DNA of 64,000 nucleotides, from assembly GCF_030440575.1 (NCBI RefSeq), contig NZ_CP047189.1, forward strand, positions 1,488,001 through 1,552,000. Direction: 5' to 3'. The stretch is from Corynebacterium ciconiae DSM 44920. GTDB taxonomy: Bacteria > Actinomycetota > Actinomycetes > Mycobacteriales > Mycobacteriaceae. Below are positions 1 through 8,104 of the stretch, one piece after another (the stretch's first letter is position 1; each line of letters opens with the position of its first letter). The translations under genes and the position numbers were made by a program. The notes under the pieces were generated by a model. It ran no database searches. It was given only the letters and a program-made list of their open reading frames with translations, and was not told where the DNA came from.

Positions 1-636
1 CTCGGCCACCTCGGCCGCCCAATTCCGGGAGCGCGGCTCCCACTCCCGCAGCAGTTCCGAGGGCAGAGTGTGCCCCTCGGCGTACACCACTACGCGGTGG
101 TGACGATCTTCCAGCACCACCGGCCGATCCAGTTCGCGGCAGGCTTGGGTAACGATCTGCTCAGGCGGGGCGCCATTGTAGGTCAGGGACCAGAAGGTTT
201 CGCTGATGCTGTGCAGCTGGGCGACATCTCTGGAACGCTGCGCCAGAATGCGGGTATGCACCGCCTCGGTGAGCTCGACAAAGCGCAGCTCCTCCCTCAC
301 TTGGATCAGGGGCAGCTGGTGGCGTCGACACGCATCCACCATCTCTTGCGGGATCTCGGACCACACGGTGCCCAGCTCTACCACGAGCCCCGCTGCCTCC
401 GCGGCCGCGAAACGATCAATCTGTTCCCCCAAAGACTCAGGTGAGGACTGCAGCCCCCTGCCGGTGGTGAGCAGTAGCTCGTGGCCGTCAATGAGGTGAC
501 CGGTGCGTGGCGATTCCGCCACATGCACCCACCGCACCGAGTTGGTCAGCCGGGTCTGCCCGCTGAGAATCTCGGGGCGAGCGCGCTGCATCAACGGCAA
601 GGCGATCACATCAGCCACAGTGACGGTCGTGCTCAT
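1..636 (-). CDS. PucR-family transcriptional regulator, N-terminal part (cut by window edge)
   Basis: Open frame of 212 codons from ATG at 636 running off the left edge without a stop, so the C-terminal half is missing. The N-terminus (TVTVADVIALPLMQRARPEI, then NSVRWVHVAESPRTGHLIDGHELLLTTG) is the PucR purine-catabolism regulatory domain; the later part reads like the start of the central region. Full proteins of this family are about 500 residues and end in a CdaR-like helix-turn-helix, which is outside the window. It is divergent from the aminotransferase at 926, and PucR-type regulators often control adjacent amine or nitrogen catabolic genes, so it is the likely regulator of that gene. 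Effector unknown. Confidence 0.85.
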   Translation of the reverse strand, partial: MSTTVTVADVIALPLMQRARPEILSGQTRLTNSVRWVHVAESPRTGHLIDGHELLLTTGRGLQSSPESLGEQIDRFAAAEAAGLVVELGTVWSEIPQEMVDACRRHQLPLIQVREELRFVELTEAVHTRILAQRSRDVAQLHSISETFWSLTYNGAPPEQIVTQACRELDRPVVLEDRHHRVVVYAEGHTLPSELLREWEPRSRNWAAEVAE

Positions 637-879
637 CAGCACCCCTTTTCTCATCATCACCGCCAGTGGCGGCAACCGGACTCGTCATTGCTGGCCAGTG
701 TAGAGCGAAACCCTCATGCAGCCAGCCAGCCCTGCCCCCTCCTCACAGCACTCGGTGCCCGCTCTACGCCTAAGCGGCCGGCATAGCTGAGTGAACACAG
801 TGTCCAGAGCTTGATGGGATGCGGAACATGTTGCGCCTTCTCCCCACTGCGCTTCCCGCCTTAAATGGAAGACACAGCC

Positions 880-890
880 GCTTATCGACG
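880..890 (+). repeat. dispersed 11-mer GCTTATCGACG, copy 1
   Basis: Intergenic copy between the PucR-type gene and the aminotransferase, 36 bases before the aminotransferase start. One of 14 exact copies in the window; see findings. Confidence 0.9.
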
Positions 891-925
891 GCTCGATTGC
901 ACCTACTAGGACAAGGAGGATCCCC

Positions 926-2296
926 ATGGCTGATGCAGTATTTCACTCGTGGTCCGCACAAGACCTAATCGATCCGATTACCGTGGTCAGCGGCGAAGGA
1001 AGCTACTTCTACGACGACACCGGCACAGCATATTTGGACTTCTCCTCCCAGCTGATGAATGTCAATGTCGGCCACAGGCACCCCACGCTAGTGCGGGCGA
1101 TGGAAGAGCAGCTGAACACACTGCCCACCATCCAGCCCGCGGTGCGCACCCCTATCCGCACGAAGCTGGCCGAGCTCATCGCCGATGCCGCGCCGGGCGA
1201 GCTTAATTACGTGTTCTTCACCAATGGCGGCGCGGACGCAAACGAAAACGCGGTACGCATGGCGCGCGAACACACCGGCCGCAGCAAGGTGCTCTCGGCC
1301 TACCGCTCCTATCACGGGGCAACCTCCACCGCCATCTCTCTTACCGGCGATCCGCGCCGGTGGGCAGTGAGTTCGGGGGACAGCTCGGTGGTGCACTTCT
1401 TTGGCCCCTATCTCTACCGCTCTGCCTTCCACGCCACCACGGAGGAAGAGGAGTGCGCCCGGGCTCTCGAGCACCTCGAGAATGTCATCCAACTCGAGGG
1501 CCCTGACACCATCGCCGCGATCATCTTAGAAACCGTAGTGGGCACCAACGGCATTCTCGTGCCGCCGGCTGGGTATCTGCCCGGGGTGCGGGCTCTCTGC
1601 GATAAGTACGGCATTGTCTACATCGCCGATGAGGTCATGGTGGGATTCGGCCGGACCGGAACGATGTTCGCGGTGGAGCACTTCGACGTGACCCCAGATC
1701 TCATCACCTTCGCTAAGGGGGTGAACTCCGGCTATGTTCCGCTCGGCGGGGTGATTATCTCCGAGGAGATTCGCAATAGCTTCGCCACCCGCCCTTATCC
1801 AGGAGGACTAACCTACTCGGGCCACCCCTTGGCCTGCGCCCCAGGCGTTGCCACCTTCACCGTATTCGAGGAGGAGGATGTGCTCGCGCACACCCGCACG
1901 ATGGGCGAGACGGTGGTGCGACCGCGTTTGGAGAAACTCGCCCGCACCTATCCCATTGTCGGCGAGGTGCGCGGACTCGGCTTGTTCTGGGCCATCGAGC
2001 TGGTGCGCGACCGCGCCACCCGTGAACCACTGGTTCCCTTTAACGCCTCCGGCCCGCAGGCTGAACCGGTCTCTCGCATCGTGGCCGATATCAAAAAGCA
2101 AGGCGTGTGGCCCTTCAGCCACTTCAACCGCATTCATATGGCCCCGCCGCTGAATATCTCGGAGGCCGATCTCCACCGCGGGCTCGATGCCTACGAAGCC
2201 GCGATCGCCGCAGCATCTCAGTCCCTAGGAGCGAGTGAGGATCCCCAGCCCACCTCGGCGGTACCGGCCGCGCCTAACGTGGCAGCGACAAGCTAA
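926..2296 (+). CDS. Class III pyridoxal-phosphate aminotransferase (omega-aminotransferase type)
   Basis: 456 residues, ATG with a strong Shine-Dalgarno AAGGAGGA six bases upstream. Class III family features: GHRHP near residue 50, FFTNGGADANENAVRMAR at 97-114 (phosphate-binding part), YIADEVMVGFGRTG at 232-245 with the cofactor-ring aspartate, and ITFAKGVNSGYVPLGG with the predicted Schiff-base lysine K264. The family moves an amino group from an omega-amine or omega-amino acid (GABA, beta-alanine, taurine, diamines) to pyruvate or 2-oxoglutarate. The substrate cannot be assigned from sequence; the divergent PucR-type regulator suggests an inducible catabolic role. The last 25 residues are Pro/Ala-rich and probably disordered. 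Confidence 0.9.
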   Translation: MADAVFHSWSAQDLIDPITVVSGEGSYFYDDTGTAYLDFSSQLMNVNVGHRHPTLVRAMEEQLNTLPTIQPAVRTPIRTKLAELIADAAPGELNYVFFTNGGADANENAVRMAREHTGRSKVLSAYRSYHGATSTAISLTGDPRRWAVSSGDSSVVHFFGPYLYRSAFHATTEEEECARALEHLENVIQLEGPDTIAAIILETVVGTNGILVPPAGYLPGVRALCDKYGIVYIADEVMVGFGRTGTMFAVEHFDVTPDLITFAKGVNSGYVPLGGVIISEEIRNSFATRPYPGGLTYSGHPLACAPGVATFTVFEEEDVLAHTRTMGETVVRPRLEKLARTYPIVGEVRGLGLFWAIELVRDRATREPLVPFNASGPQAEPVSRIVADIKKQGVWPFSHFNRIHMAPPLNISEADLHRGLDAYEAAIAAASQSLGASEDPQPTSAVPAAPNVAATS

Positions 2297-2317
2297 ACCC
2301 TTCCCACCACACGCAAT

Positions 2318-2350
2318 GACGCCGCAGAGAGTCGATATCTCTGCGGCGTC
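2318..2350 (+). terminator. Hairpin downstream of the aminotransferase
   Basis: Perfect 13-bp stem (GACGCCGCAGAGA / TCTCTGCGGCGTC) with a 7-base loop, 21 bases after the stop codon. No long T tract follows. Confidence 0.75.
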
Positions 2351-2412
2351 TGGTTGCCGTGGGCTGTCATAAGGCGCTTGAAAAACGCCCCCACCACAGC
2401 CGATATACACCG

Positions 2413-2439
2413 AGGCGCCCCGATAGCCTCGAGGCGCCT
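2413..2439 (-). terminator. Hairpin downstream of tRNA-Val(CAC)
   Basis: AGGCGCC / GGCGCCT stem, just beyond the 3' end of the minus-strand tRNA and adjacent to an A/T-rich stretch at 2440-2453. Likely terminator of that tRNA transcript; an alternative pairing of CGAGGC with GCCTCG is possible. Confidence 0.5.
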
Positions 2440-2454
2440 TAAGAAATAAAAAAG

Positions 2455-2526
2455 TGGTCCCAGCTGGGATCGAACCAGCGACCTTCCCGGTGTGAACGGG
2501 ACGCTCTTCCACTGAGCCATGGGACC
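2455..2526 (-). tRNA. tRNA-Val (anticodon CAC)
   Basis: 72 bases folding as a cloverleaf: acceptor GGTCCCA/TGGGACC, anticodon stem TCCCG/CGGGA with loop TTCACAC (CAC reads GTG), T arm GCTGG-TTCGATC-CCAGC, discriminator A. CCA is not encoded. Confidence 0.93.
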
Positions 2527-3039
2527 AGAATTGACGTTGTACTGAAGTGGTCTTCAGCTCGTCGCTTCCGAGTAGATAACCTAGCACGGCTTTTACTGAG
2601 AGCACTAATTCGCAGTTCACACCCCCTAAAACCACGCCACACTCCCCGCGCGGACCTAAACGGCACACTCTTCCATGCCACCCTGGCCCACAGCCCAGCC
2701 CCTTAACCGAACGCATCAGCAACATCGCACAGCGAGTGATGAGGACACCTGGCTGCGAGCCTAGGGAAAGCGAACCCTCTCCACATTCGTAATGGACACC
2801 GGTTGAGCCCTTGCGCATCGTGAGGCCGTGGCTACCCACGCAAGTGTGGAGCCTCACACCACCCACTCATAGTCACACCCATGTAACTTCCACCGACCCC
2901 GCCACGGAGGAAGGTAAGGGCGTGCCACATGCAGATTTGTGGTTTCCGTATTAGTCACGCTATTGTTTTCAACGCACCACAGCTCGAAGGAAGTAATCCC
3001 CTGAAGGGGCTTAGCACCTTAACGAGTAGGTGGAACAAT
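2527..3039. other. Non-coding stretch between tRNA-Val and the plus-strand tRNA cluster
   Basis: 513 bases without a convincing gene; open frames here lack ribosome-binding sites and recognisable protein. It must hold the promoters of the minus-strand tRNA-Val and the plus-strand tRNA cluster, but I cannot place them firmly. A short inverted repeat CCCCT-GA-AGGGG lies at 2998-3009. Confidence 0.5.
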
Positions 3040-3112
3040 GCGGATGTAGCGCAGCTGGTAGCGCATAACCTTGCCAAGGTTAGGGTCGCGGGTTCGAGTC
3101 CCGTCATCCGCT
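3040..3112 (+). tRNA. tRNA-Gly (anticodon GCC), copy 1
   Basis: 73 bases: acceptor GCGGATG/CATCCGC, anticodon loop TTGCCAA (GCC), T arm GCGGG-TTCGAGT-CCCGT, discriminator T as expected for bacterial tRNA-Gly. CCA not encoded. Same sequence as the two further copies downstream. Confidence 0.95.
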
Positions 3113-3171
3113 CTGGTTCTTTTATGGACACCCCTTCTTAAGTGGGTGGCCTATCAAAGATCCCTAGGCTT

Positions 3172-3243
3172 GCGCGTTTAGCTCAGCGGGAGAGCGCTTC
3201 CCTGACACGGAAGAGGTCACTGGTTCAATCCCAGTATCGCGCA
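3172..3243 (+). tRNA. tRNA-Val (anticodon GAC), copy 1
   Basis: 72 bases: acceptor GCGCGTT/ATCGCGC (T6-T67 mismatch), anticodon loop CTGACAC (GAC), T arm ACTGG-TTCAATC-CCAGT, discriminator A. CCA not encoded. Confidence 0.94.
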
Positions 3244-3280
3244 CGCAGAACAAGGCATTGTTCTTTAAAACACTATGCAT

Positions 3281-3353
3281 GCGGATGTAGCGCAGCTGGT
3301 AGCGCATAACCTTGCCAAGGTTAGGGTCGCGGGTTCGAGTCCCGTCATCCGCT
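3281..3353 (+). tRNA. tRNA-Gly (anticodon GCC), copy 2
   Basis: Identical to the copy at 3040. It follows tRNA-Val by 37 bases that contain the A/T-rich run TTCTTTAAAACACTATG. Confidence 0.95.
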
Positions 3354-3430
3354 CGGATACAACATCCTTTCCCCAAAGGGTGTTCACCTTACACTTAAGG
3401 TGTGTATCTTAGATAGATATTAAGTGACAC

Positions 3431-3501
3431 GGTGGAATGGCCGAGTGGTGAGGCAAAGGTCTGCAAAACCTTGTACACGGGTTCGATTCCCGTTTCCACC
3501 T
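3431..3501 (+). tRNA. tRNA-Cys (anticodon GCA)
   Basis: 71 bases: acceptor GGTGGAA/TTCCACC, anticodon loop CTGCAAA (GCA), T arm ACGGG-TTCGATT-CCCGT, discriminator T. It is the only tRNA here followed directly by an encoded CCA (3502-3504). Two small hairpins upstream (3366-3379 and 3385-3402) could separate its transcript from the preceding Val-Gly pair. Confidence 0.94.
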
Positions 3502-3509
3502 CCACTTAT

Positions 3510-3581
3510 GCGCGTTTAGCTCAGCGGGAGAGCGCTTCCCTGACACGGAAGAGGTCACTGGTTCAATCCCAGTATCGCGCA
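3510..3581 (+). tRNA. tRNA-Val (anticodon GAC), copy 2
   Basis: Identical to the copy at 3172, within repeat unit B. It begins five bases after the encoded CCA of tRNA-Cys, so both are probably processed from one transcript. Confidence 0.94.
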
Positions 3582-3618
3582 CGCAGAACAAGGCATTGTT
3601 CTTTAAAACACTATGCAT

Positions 3619-3691
3619 GCGGATGTAGCGCAGCTGGTAGCGCATAACCTTGCCAAGGTTAGGGTCGCGGGTTCGAGTCCCGTCATCCGCT
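3619..3691 (+). tRNA. tRNA-Gly (anticodon GCC), copy 3
   Basis: Third identical tRNA-Gly(GCC), closing the cluster. The next gene starts about 90 bases further on. Confidence 0.95.
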
Positions 3692-3778
3692 CTCTATCCC
3701 ATACTCCCGAGTTCTTCCCCTCAAGGAAGGCTCGGGAGTTTGTGCATCTACGCCCCTGCTGTTCTCCAGGCTGGCACA

Positions 3779-4495
3779 ATGGGGCTCATGTCACCCACTC
3801 CCCTCTCCCGTTCACAGATACTCGGCACCGAACTCCCCCTGTCCCACCGTGAGGTGCGCGGCGTCGCGATCTCTTCACTCAACGGTGCTGCCACAGTGGA
3901 GGGCACCTCTGGTTCCCTCGGCAATGACAACGACACCCGGGTTCTCACTACGCTGCGCGCCTGGGCTGACTGCGTGCTAGTGGGAGCCGGCACCGTGCGG
4001 GCGGAAAACTACGGCGGGGTGCGCCTCAGCCCAGAGCAACGTGCGGATCGACTCGCCGCAGGCCAGGCGGACACCCCACCGCTAGCGGTGATCACAGGCT
4101 CCGCCGATATGGACACCACCTCGCGTTTTTTCACCGAGGTCAGCGCCTCCCCGATCATCATTACCGGATCGAAAAATGCGGACCGGGTGGCAACATACGA
4201 AGCCGCCGGCGCCGAGGTCCTCCTTCTCGATGAGCTCTCGGTGGATACCGCCCTGACCGCCCTAGCCGAGCGCGGCTATCACCGCATCAGCATCGAGGGT
4301 GGGCCCAGCATCTATGGCCATGCGCTCGACCATGGGCTCATCGATTATCTTCACCTCAGCATCGCGCCTGTGATCACCCAGATCGATCGGCCGCTCTTTA
4401 GCCACCCCGCCCACTCCACCCAGCTCGAGCTGGATGGCGTACACCACGATGAGGACGGTTTTCTCTTCACCCGCTACCGCCTGCCGCGGCCTTAA
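3779..4495 (+). CDS. RibD C-terminal-domain pyrimidine reductase family protein
   Basis: About 238 residues. The body matches the RibD_C / dihydrofolate-reductase-like fold: AISSLNGAAT near residue 30, TLRAWADCVLVGAGTVRAENYGG at about 57-79 (NADPH site), ISIEGGPSIYGHALDHGLIDYLHLSIAPVI (substrate and dimer region). Such proteins reduce a ribosylamino-pyrimidine with NADPH as in riboflavin synthesis, but this one has no deaminase domain and no rib genes beside it, so its exact role is open. Start: ATG at 3779 has CCAGG about eight bases upstream; ATG 3788 is an alternative. The open frame extends further upstream but would overlap tRNA-Gly. Confidence 0.82.
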   Translation: MGLMSPTPLSRSQILGTELPLSHREVRGVAISSLNGAATVEGTSGSLGNDNDTRVLTTLRAWADCVLVGAGTVRAENYGGVRLSPEQRADRLAAGQADTPPLAVITGSADMDTTSRFFTEVSASPIIITGSKNADRVATYEAAGAEVLLLDELSVDTALTALAERGYHRISIEGGPSIYGHALDHGLIDYLHLSIAPVITQIDRPLFSHPAHSTQLELDGVHHDEDGFLFTRYRLPRP

Positions 4496-4563
4496 GCCCC
4501 AATCCCGGCGGTCGGTCCCGTCCGATTTTTCCGCCGGCGAGTGGGTGTGCCGCCTGCAGGGTG

Positions 4564-4575
4564 GCGTCGATAAGC
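4564..4575 (-). repeat. dispersed 11-mer GCTTATCGACG, copy 2
   Basis: Intergenic copy 17 bases before the aftC start, read on the minus strand (followed by C). Confidence 0.9.
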
Positions 4576-4591
4576 GATTACACTCACTGGG

Positions 4592-5842
4592 GTGATCGCA
4601 CCCAATTCCCTCAAGCATCGTGGCCACGTGATCGCGCTCTGGCCGATCGCTGTGCTCATCGTCGCCTACCGCGTGGCCATCCGCGCTGCGGCAGGCGCAC
4701 CCACCGATGATTTTTCCACCGTGTATTTCGCTATTCGACGCCACCTCGACGGCGTCCCGGTCTATAGCGAGGATTACTCCACCGTGGACCCGCACTACCT
4801 CTATAATCCTGGGGCTACGCTGATCCTGTCCCCGCTTGGCTGGTCCACGGACTGGAGCACGGCGCGAATGCTGTTCATCTGTGCCAACGCGCTGGCTATT
4901 ATCGCCGCGATCGTGCTGCTCTTTCGTCTCACCGGCCGCAGCTGCCGCACCCCGTGGCTGCCCTTGGCCATCGCACTCGCCTTTTGCACCGAATCCGTCA
5001 TTAACACACTGCTGTTTTCCAATATCAATGGCCTACTTTTGCTGGCATTGGTGGGCTTCTACGTGCTTACCCACGCCTCCAAGCCGTGGATGGCCGGGCT
5101 GATCTTGGGCCTTGCCATTGTGATCAAGCCGCTATTTGCCCCTCTGATCTTCATCCCCGTGGTGCTAGTGCGGAGCCACTGGCCCAGCCTGATCGGGGCG
5201 ATCGGGGTTCCCGTGGTGGCCAACGCCATCGCGATGCGCGTGGTCACCGGCGCGGAGGAATACTTCACGGTGGTCGTGCCCTACTTGGGCCAGGTGCGCG
5301 ATTATGCCAACGCCTCGCTGCGTGGTCTCACCCTCTACTTCGGAGTGCACCCAGCGCTAGCAATGGCGCTGTGGCTGCTGCTTGCCGCCTTCGTAGGCGC
5401 CGGAGTCCTCGCGCTGTTGGCCATTCGCAACAGCAACCGAATCGTGTGGCTTCTCACCACTGGCTCCCTGCTTCTCGTCGGGGTATTCATGCTGTCCTCA
5501 CTGGGGCAGATGTACTACTCGATTCTGCTGCTGCCGCTCGTTGCCACCGCTGGGCTGCACCGCAGCGTGCTGCACAACCCTTTAAGCATCCTGGCGTTGT
5601 TTTTGTTCTACTTCCACTTCCGCACCGATGATCTCGGGGTGTCGTTGTGGGGCTATTTGGTGGGCACCACCATCGGCTTCACCGGCTGGGTATTGCTCAT
5701 TGTGGTCATTGGCAGCACCGCGGTGAGCTGGCTAGTCTGGGAGCCCAACCGAGCGGCGGCAGTCGCTGGGCGGCTAGGCGATCCCACCTTCAGCCCCACC
5801 CCACGCCGCGGCAAGGACCAGCCTGTGCCCGCCACTACCTAG
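4592..5842 (+). CDS. aftC: Arabinofuranosyltransferase AftC-like GT-C membrane glycosyltransferase
   Basis: 416 residues, GTG start, many hydrophobic segments (first at about 13-31, the last near 375-395) typical of the GT87/DUF2029 GT-C family. The acidic pair D39-D40 in APTDDFSTVYFAIRRHLDG lies in the first extracytoplasmic loop where GT-C enzymes keep their catalytic aspartates, and HYLYNPGATLILSPLG follows. In Mycobacterium tuberculosis AftC (Rv2673) adds the alpha-1,3 branches of arabinogalactan arabinan from decaprenyl-phospho-arabinose and is followed by msrB and, nearby, hemQ and an RNase D gene, exactly as here; this synteny supports the name. The last 30 residues are cytoplasmic and basic/Pro-rich. 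The Shine-Dalgarno is weak. Confidence 0.85.
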   Translation: MIAPNSLKHRGHVIALWPIAVLIVAYRVAIRAAAGAPTDDFSTVYFAIRRHLDGVPVYSEDYSTVDPHYLYNPGATLILSPLGWSTDWSTARMLFICANALAIIAAIVLLFRLTGRSCRTPWLPLAIALAFCTESVINTLLFSNINGLLLLALVGFYVLTHASKPWMAGLILGLAIVIKPLFAPLIFIPVVLVRSHWPSLIGAIGVPVVANAIAMRVVTGAEEYFTVVVPYLGQVRDYANASLRGLTLYFGVHPALAMALWLLLAAFVGAGVLALLAIRNSNRIVWLLTTGSLLLVGVFMLSSLGQMYYSILLLPLVATAGLHRSVLHNPLSILALFLFYFHFRTDDLGVSLWGYLVGTTIGFTGWVLLIVVIGSTAVSWLVWEPNRAAAVAGRLGDPTFSPTPRRGKDQPVPATT

Positions 5843-5858
5843 AGAGGAGACTCGCACC

Positions 5859-6281
5859 ATGACTGATTATCGTGCACTCAGCGAGGACGATTGGAAGCGC
5901 CGCCTCAACCCCGAAGAGTTTCGGGTTCTGCGCATGGCCGGAACTGAGGCTCCGCACGTCGGCGAATACACCGACACCACCACTGCAGGGGTGTATTCCT
6001 GCAAGGCCTGTGGCACTGAGCTGTTTCGCTCTACCGAGAAGTTCTCTTCCCATTGCGGCTGGCCCTCCTTCTTCTCCCCGCTTGCTGGTGAACGCATCAT
6101 CGAGCGGGAGGATCGCAGCCTCGGCATGGTCCGCACCGAAGTGCTGTGCGCCACCTGCCACTCCCACCTCGGGCATGTCTTCGAAGGCGAGGGCTATGAC
6201 ACGCCCACCGATATGCGCTACTGCATCAACTCCATTTGCCTCACCCTCGAGCCGGAAGGGACTAACAGCGCCGAGGCATAA
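5859..6281 (+). CDS. msrB: Peptide-methionine (R)-S-oxide reductase MsrB
   Basis: 140 residues, ATG with GAGAGGAGA upstream, 16 bases after aftC. Reduces methionine-R-sulfoxide in oxidised proteins using thioredoxin. All signatures are present: zinc cysteines C48-C51 (YSCKACG) and C97-C100 (LCATC), HCGWPSF at 65-71, GHVF at 105-108 and catalytic C122 in RYCIN. Length is normal for a single-domain MsrB. It probably shares a transcript with aftC and ends at the strong hairpin at 6340. Confidence 0.97.
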   Translation: MTDYRALSEDDWKRRLNPEEFRVLRMAGTEAPHVGEYTDTTTAGVYSCKACGTELFRSTEKFSSHCGWPSFFSPLAGERIIEREDRSLGMVRTEVLCATCHSHLGHVFEGEGYDTPTDMRYCINSICLTLEPEGTNSAEA

Positions 6282-6339
6282 CAGTGAAAGAACTAGCGCA
6301 GGCGCACATTCACCGCCACGCCAAGCGAGGAAAATGACA

Positions 6340-6382
6340 CACGCCCAGCAGGGATGAGCGATCATCATCCTTGCTGGGCGTG
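6340..6382. terminator. Bidirectional terminator between msrB and hemQ
   Basis: 18-bp stem with a single G-T pair around a 7-base loop (ACGCCCAGCAGGGATGA / TCATCCTTGCTGGGCGT), midway between two convergent genes. Confidence 0.85.
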
Positions 6383-6418
6383 AGCGTGCGGCCCGCAGGG
6401 CCTAGGCAGCTGATACTT

Positions 6419-7123
6419 CTAGGGCAGCATCCGCACGATCTCTTCGATGTCGGCTACGCGTCGACCGGTAAAGAAGGGGGTCTCCTCCCGCACATGCAGC
6501 CGCGCTTCGGTGTAGCGCATGCGGTGCATGAGATCGACTAGGCGGTGCAGCTCGGGGCCTTCGAAGGCAAGCACCCATTCGTAATCGCCGAGCGCAAAGG
6601 CCGGCATGGTGTTGGCGCGGACATCCGGGAAGTTACGCCCCGCCATACCGTGCTCGGCCAGGATCTTGCGGCGCTTGGACTCGTCCATGATGTACCAGTC
6701 ATAGGAGCGCACGAAGGGATACACGGTGATCCAATCGCCCGGCTCCTCGCCCATGATGAAGCTGGGCAGGTGCGACTTATTAAACTCCGCCGGACGGTGC
6801 ATCCCGTTGCCCGTCCACACCACCTCTGTGAGCTGACCCAGCGAGGTCTCGCGACGGAAACGGTTGTACACCTCCTGCAGCTCCTGATACTCCTCGGCGT
6901 GCCACCAGATCATGAAGTCTGCGTCGGCCTGGATACCGCTGATGTCATAGATACCGCGCACTACTACGCGATCGGCCTCAGCAATGGCGGCGAAAAACTC
7001 GCGGGCCTCGGTAATCACATCCTCGCGCTCGTTGCCGAGGCTCCCCGGGATAGCCCGAAACACTGCCCACTGGGTGTAGCGCTGAATGGAGTTGAGCTTG
7101 GCGTAGTCTGGCCGTTCACTCAC
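6419..7123 (-). CDS. hemQ: Coproheme decarboxylase HemQ (chlorite-dismutase-like)
   Basis: 234 residues, GTG start with GAGG upstream. Catalyses the last step of the coproporphyrin-dependent haem pathway: oxidative decarboxylation of Fe-coproporphyrin III to haem b. Visible family marks: TQWAVFRA near 17-24, DFMIWWHA at 69-76, catalytic tyrosine Y135 in ITVYPFVRSYDWY, and the proximal haem ligand H159 in LAEHGMAGR. The absence of the chlorite dismutase arginine pattern and the single short domain fit the actinobacterial HemQ clade. In mycobacteria hemQ lies in the same aftC-msrB neighbourhood. Confidence 0.95.
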   Translation of the reverse strand: MSERPDYAKLNSIQRYTQWAVFRAIPGSLGNEREDVITEAREFFAAIAEADRVVVRGIYDISGIQADADFMIWWHAEEYQELQEVYNRFRRETSLGQLTEVVWTGNGMHRPAEFNKSHLPSFIMGEEPGDWITVYPFVRSYDWYIMDESKRRKILAEHGMAGRNFPDVRANTMPAFALGDYEWVLAFEGPELHRLVDLMHRMRYTEARLHVREETPFFTGRRVADIEEIVRMLP

Positions 7124-7403
7124 GAATAAGACCTCGTTTCACTTCTCTTGAGTAAAGCTGGAGCTCGCATGGGTGGCTATCCACCGGATTTCCTGCACAT
7201 CTTAGGGTGGACTATCCACACGAGTGCTGACAGTGCAAAGTCTAGCTAACCCCACTGCCCTTGCCCATACCCACCCCGCAAAGCAGCGGTGGGCATCACG
7301 GATGAATGAGCTGCCACTCGAGCCGCTCACTGCAGATTATGGCGCTGCACGGGTTCGGCGCGCCTCCCGCGGGCGTGCGCGTGCAGAAGCTAGCTTGGAT
7401 CAC

Positions 7404-8021
7404 GTGAAGGAATCTGAAGCAACCTTGGCATCCGCCCCGAATAGGACGTCCTCGCAGGGCTACCCGCAGGAATTTGCTGCGGCTGTGGAGTCGCTGCACA
7501 GTGTCTCGCTGCGGCCGGAGATTTCGCTGGGCACGATCCGCCCGCCCCAGAAGCTCGCGCCGTATTCCCACGCGATCGGGCTGGAAGTCGAGCATCCCCT
7601 TCGCGAGAACGAGCCCATCCCCACCGAGTCCGAGGGCGACGCCTTTGGCCGGTTGATCGTGCTCTACGATCCCAACTCGGATGATGGCTGGAACGGCAAT
7701 ATGCGCCTGGTGGCCTATATTCAGGCCGATATGGATGACGCCGTGGCTAATGATCCCCTGCTCCCCGAAGTGGCGTGGCAGTGGCTATCGGAGGGACTCG
7801 ACGATTCTGGGGCGTCCATCACCGATGTGGGTGGCACCGTCACCTCCACCGCCTCCGTGCGCTTCGGTGATATCGGCGGCTCGCCGCGCTCCTTCCAGCT
7901 GGAGATGCGCGCCTCGTGGACCGCGCTGGACACGGACCTTAGCGATCATGTGCTCGCCTTCGCCAAGGTGCTTGCCCTCGTCGCCGGTCTGCCACCCGAA
8001 GGCGTCAGCACACTGCGCTAG
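7404..8021 (+). CDS. DUF3000 domain protein
   Basis: About 205 residues from a GTG at 7404; the frame is open back to GTG 7224 with an ATG at 7302, but the upstream part is Arg/Ala-rich and not family-like, so the start is uncertain. The conserved core (FAAAVESLHSVSLRPEISLG, IRPPQKLAPYSHAIGLEV, LIVLYDPNSDDGWNGNMRLVAYIQADMD) is the actinobacterial DUF3000 family, found next to the RNase D gene in mycobacteria (Rv2680) as it is here. No catalytic motif is visible and function is unknown. It has no membrane segment and is probably cytoplasmic. Confidence 0.85.
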   Translation: MKESEATLASAPNRTSSQGYPQEFAAAVESLHSVSLRPEISLGTIRPPQKLAPYSHAIGLEVEHPLRENEPIPTESEGDAFGRLIVLYDPNSDDGWNGNMRLVAYIQADMDDAVANDPLLPEVAWQWLSEGLDDSGASITDVGGTVTSTASVRFGDIGGSPRSFQLEMRASWTALDTDLSDHVLAFAKVLALVAGLPPEGVSTLR

Positions 8022-8075
8022 CACTAGAATGCTCGTGGAGCCACCCGCGCCTATGCTCGGGTGAGTTGCTTATTT

Positions 8076-8087
8076 GCTTATCGACGC
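8076..8087 (+). repeat. dispersed 11-mer GCTTATCGACG, copy 3
   Basis: In the gap between the DUF3000 gene and the RNase D gene, 18 bases before the preferred RNase D start; followed by C. Confidence 0.9.
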
Positions 8088-8104
8088 CAACCTCAGGAAG
8101 CACA

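Larger units (their letters stand above)
3171..3354 (+). repeat. Direct repeat unit A: tRNA-Val-tRNA-Gly block
   Basis: 184 bases identical to 3509-3692, including the 37-base non-coding spacer between the two tRNAs. Identity extends about one base beyond the tRNA ends on each side, indicating a recent block duplication or ongoing gene conversion. Confidence 0.9.
3509..3692 (+). repeat. Direct repeat unit B: tRNA-Val-tRNA-Gly block
   Basis: Second copy of the 184-base block at 3171-3354, separated from it by the tRNA-Cys gene. No mismatch by eye. Confidence 0.9.

Noticed and set aside
2225..2866. Minus-strand open frame of 213 codons across the tRNA-Val gene
   Set aside because: It covers the tRNA and the end of the aminotransferase, has no ribosome-binding site and shows no recognisable protein sequence.
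3040..3692. tRNA cluster as an integration (att) site of a mobile element
   Set aside because: No integrase, partial tRNA 3' copy or foreign-looking gene follows; the repeats are complete functional tRNAs.
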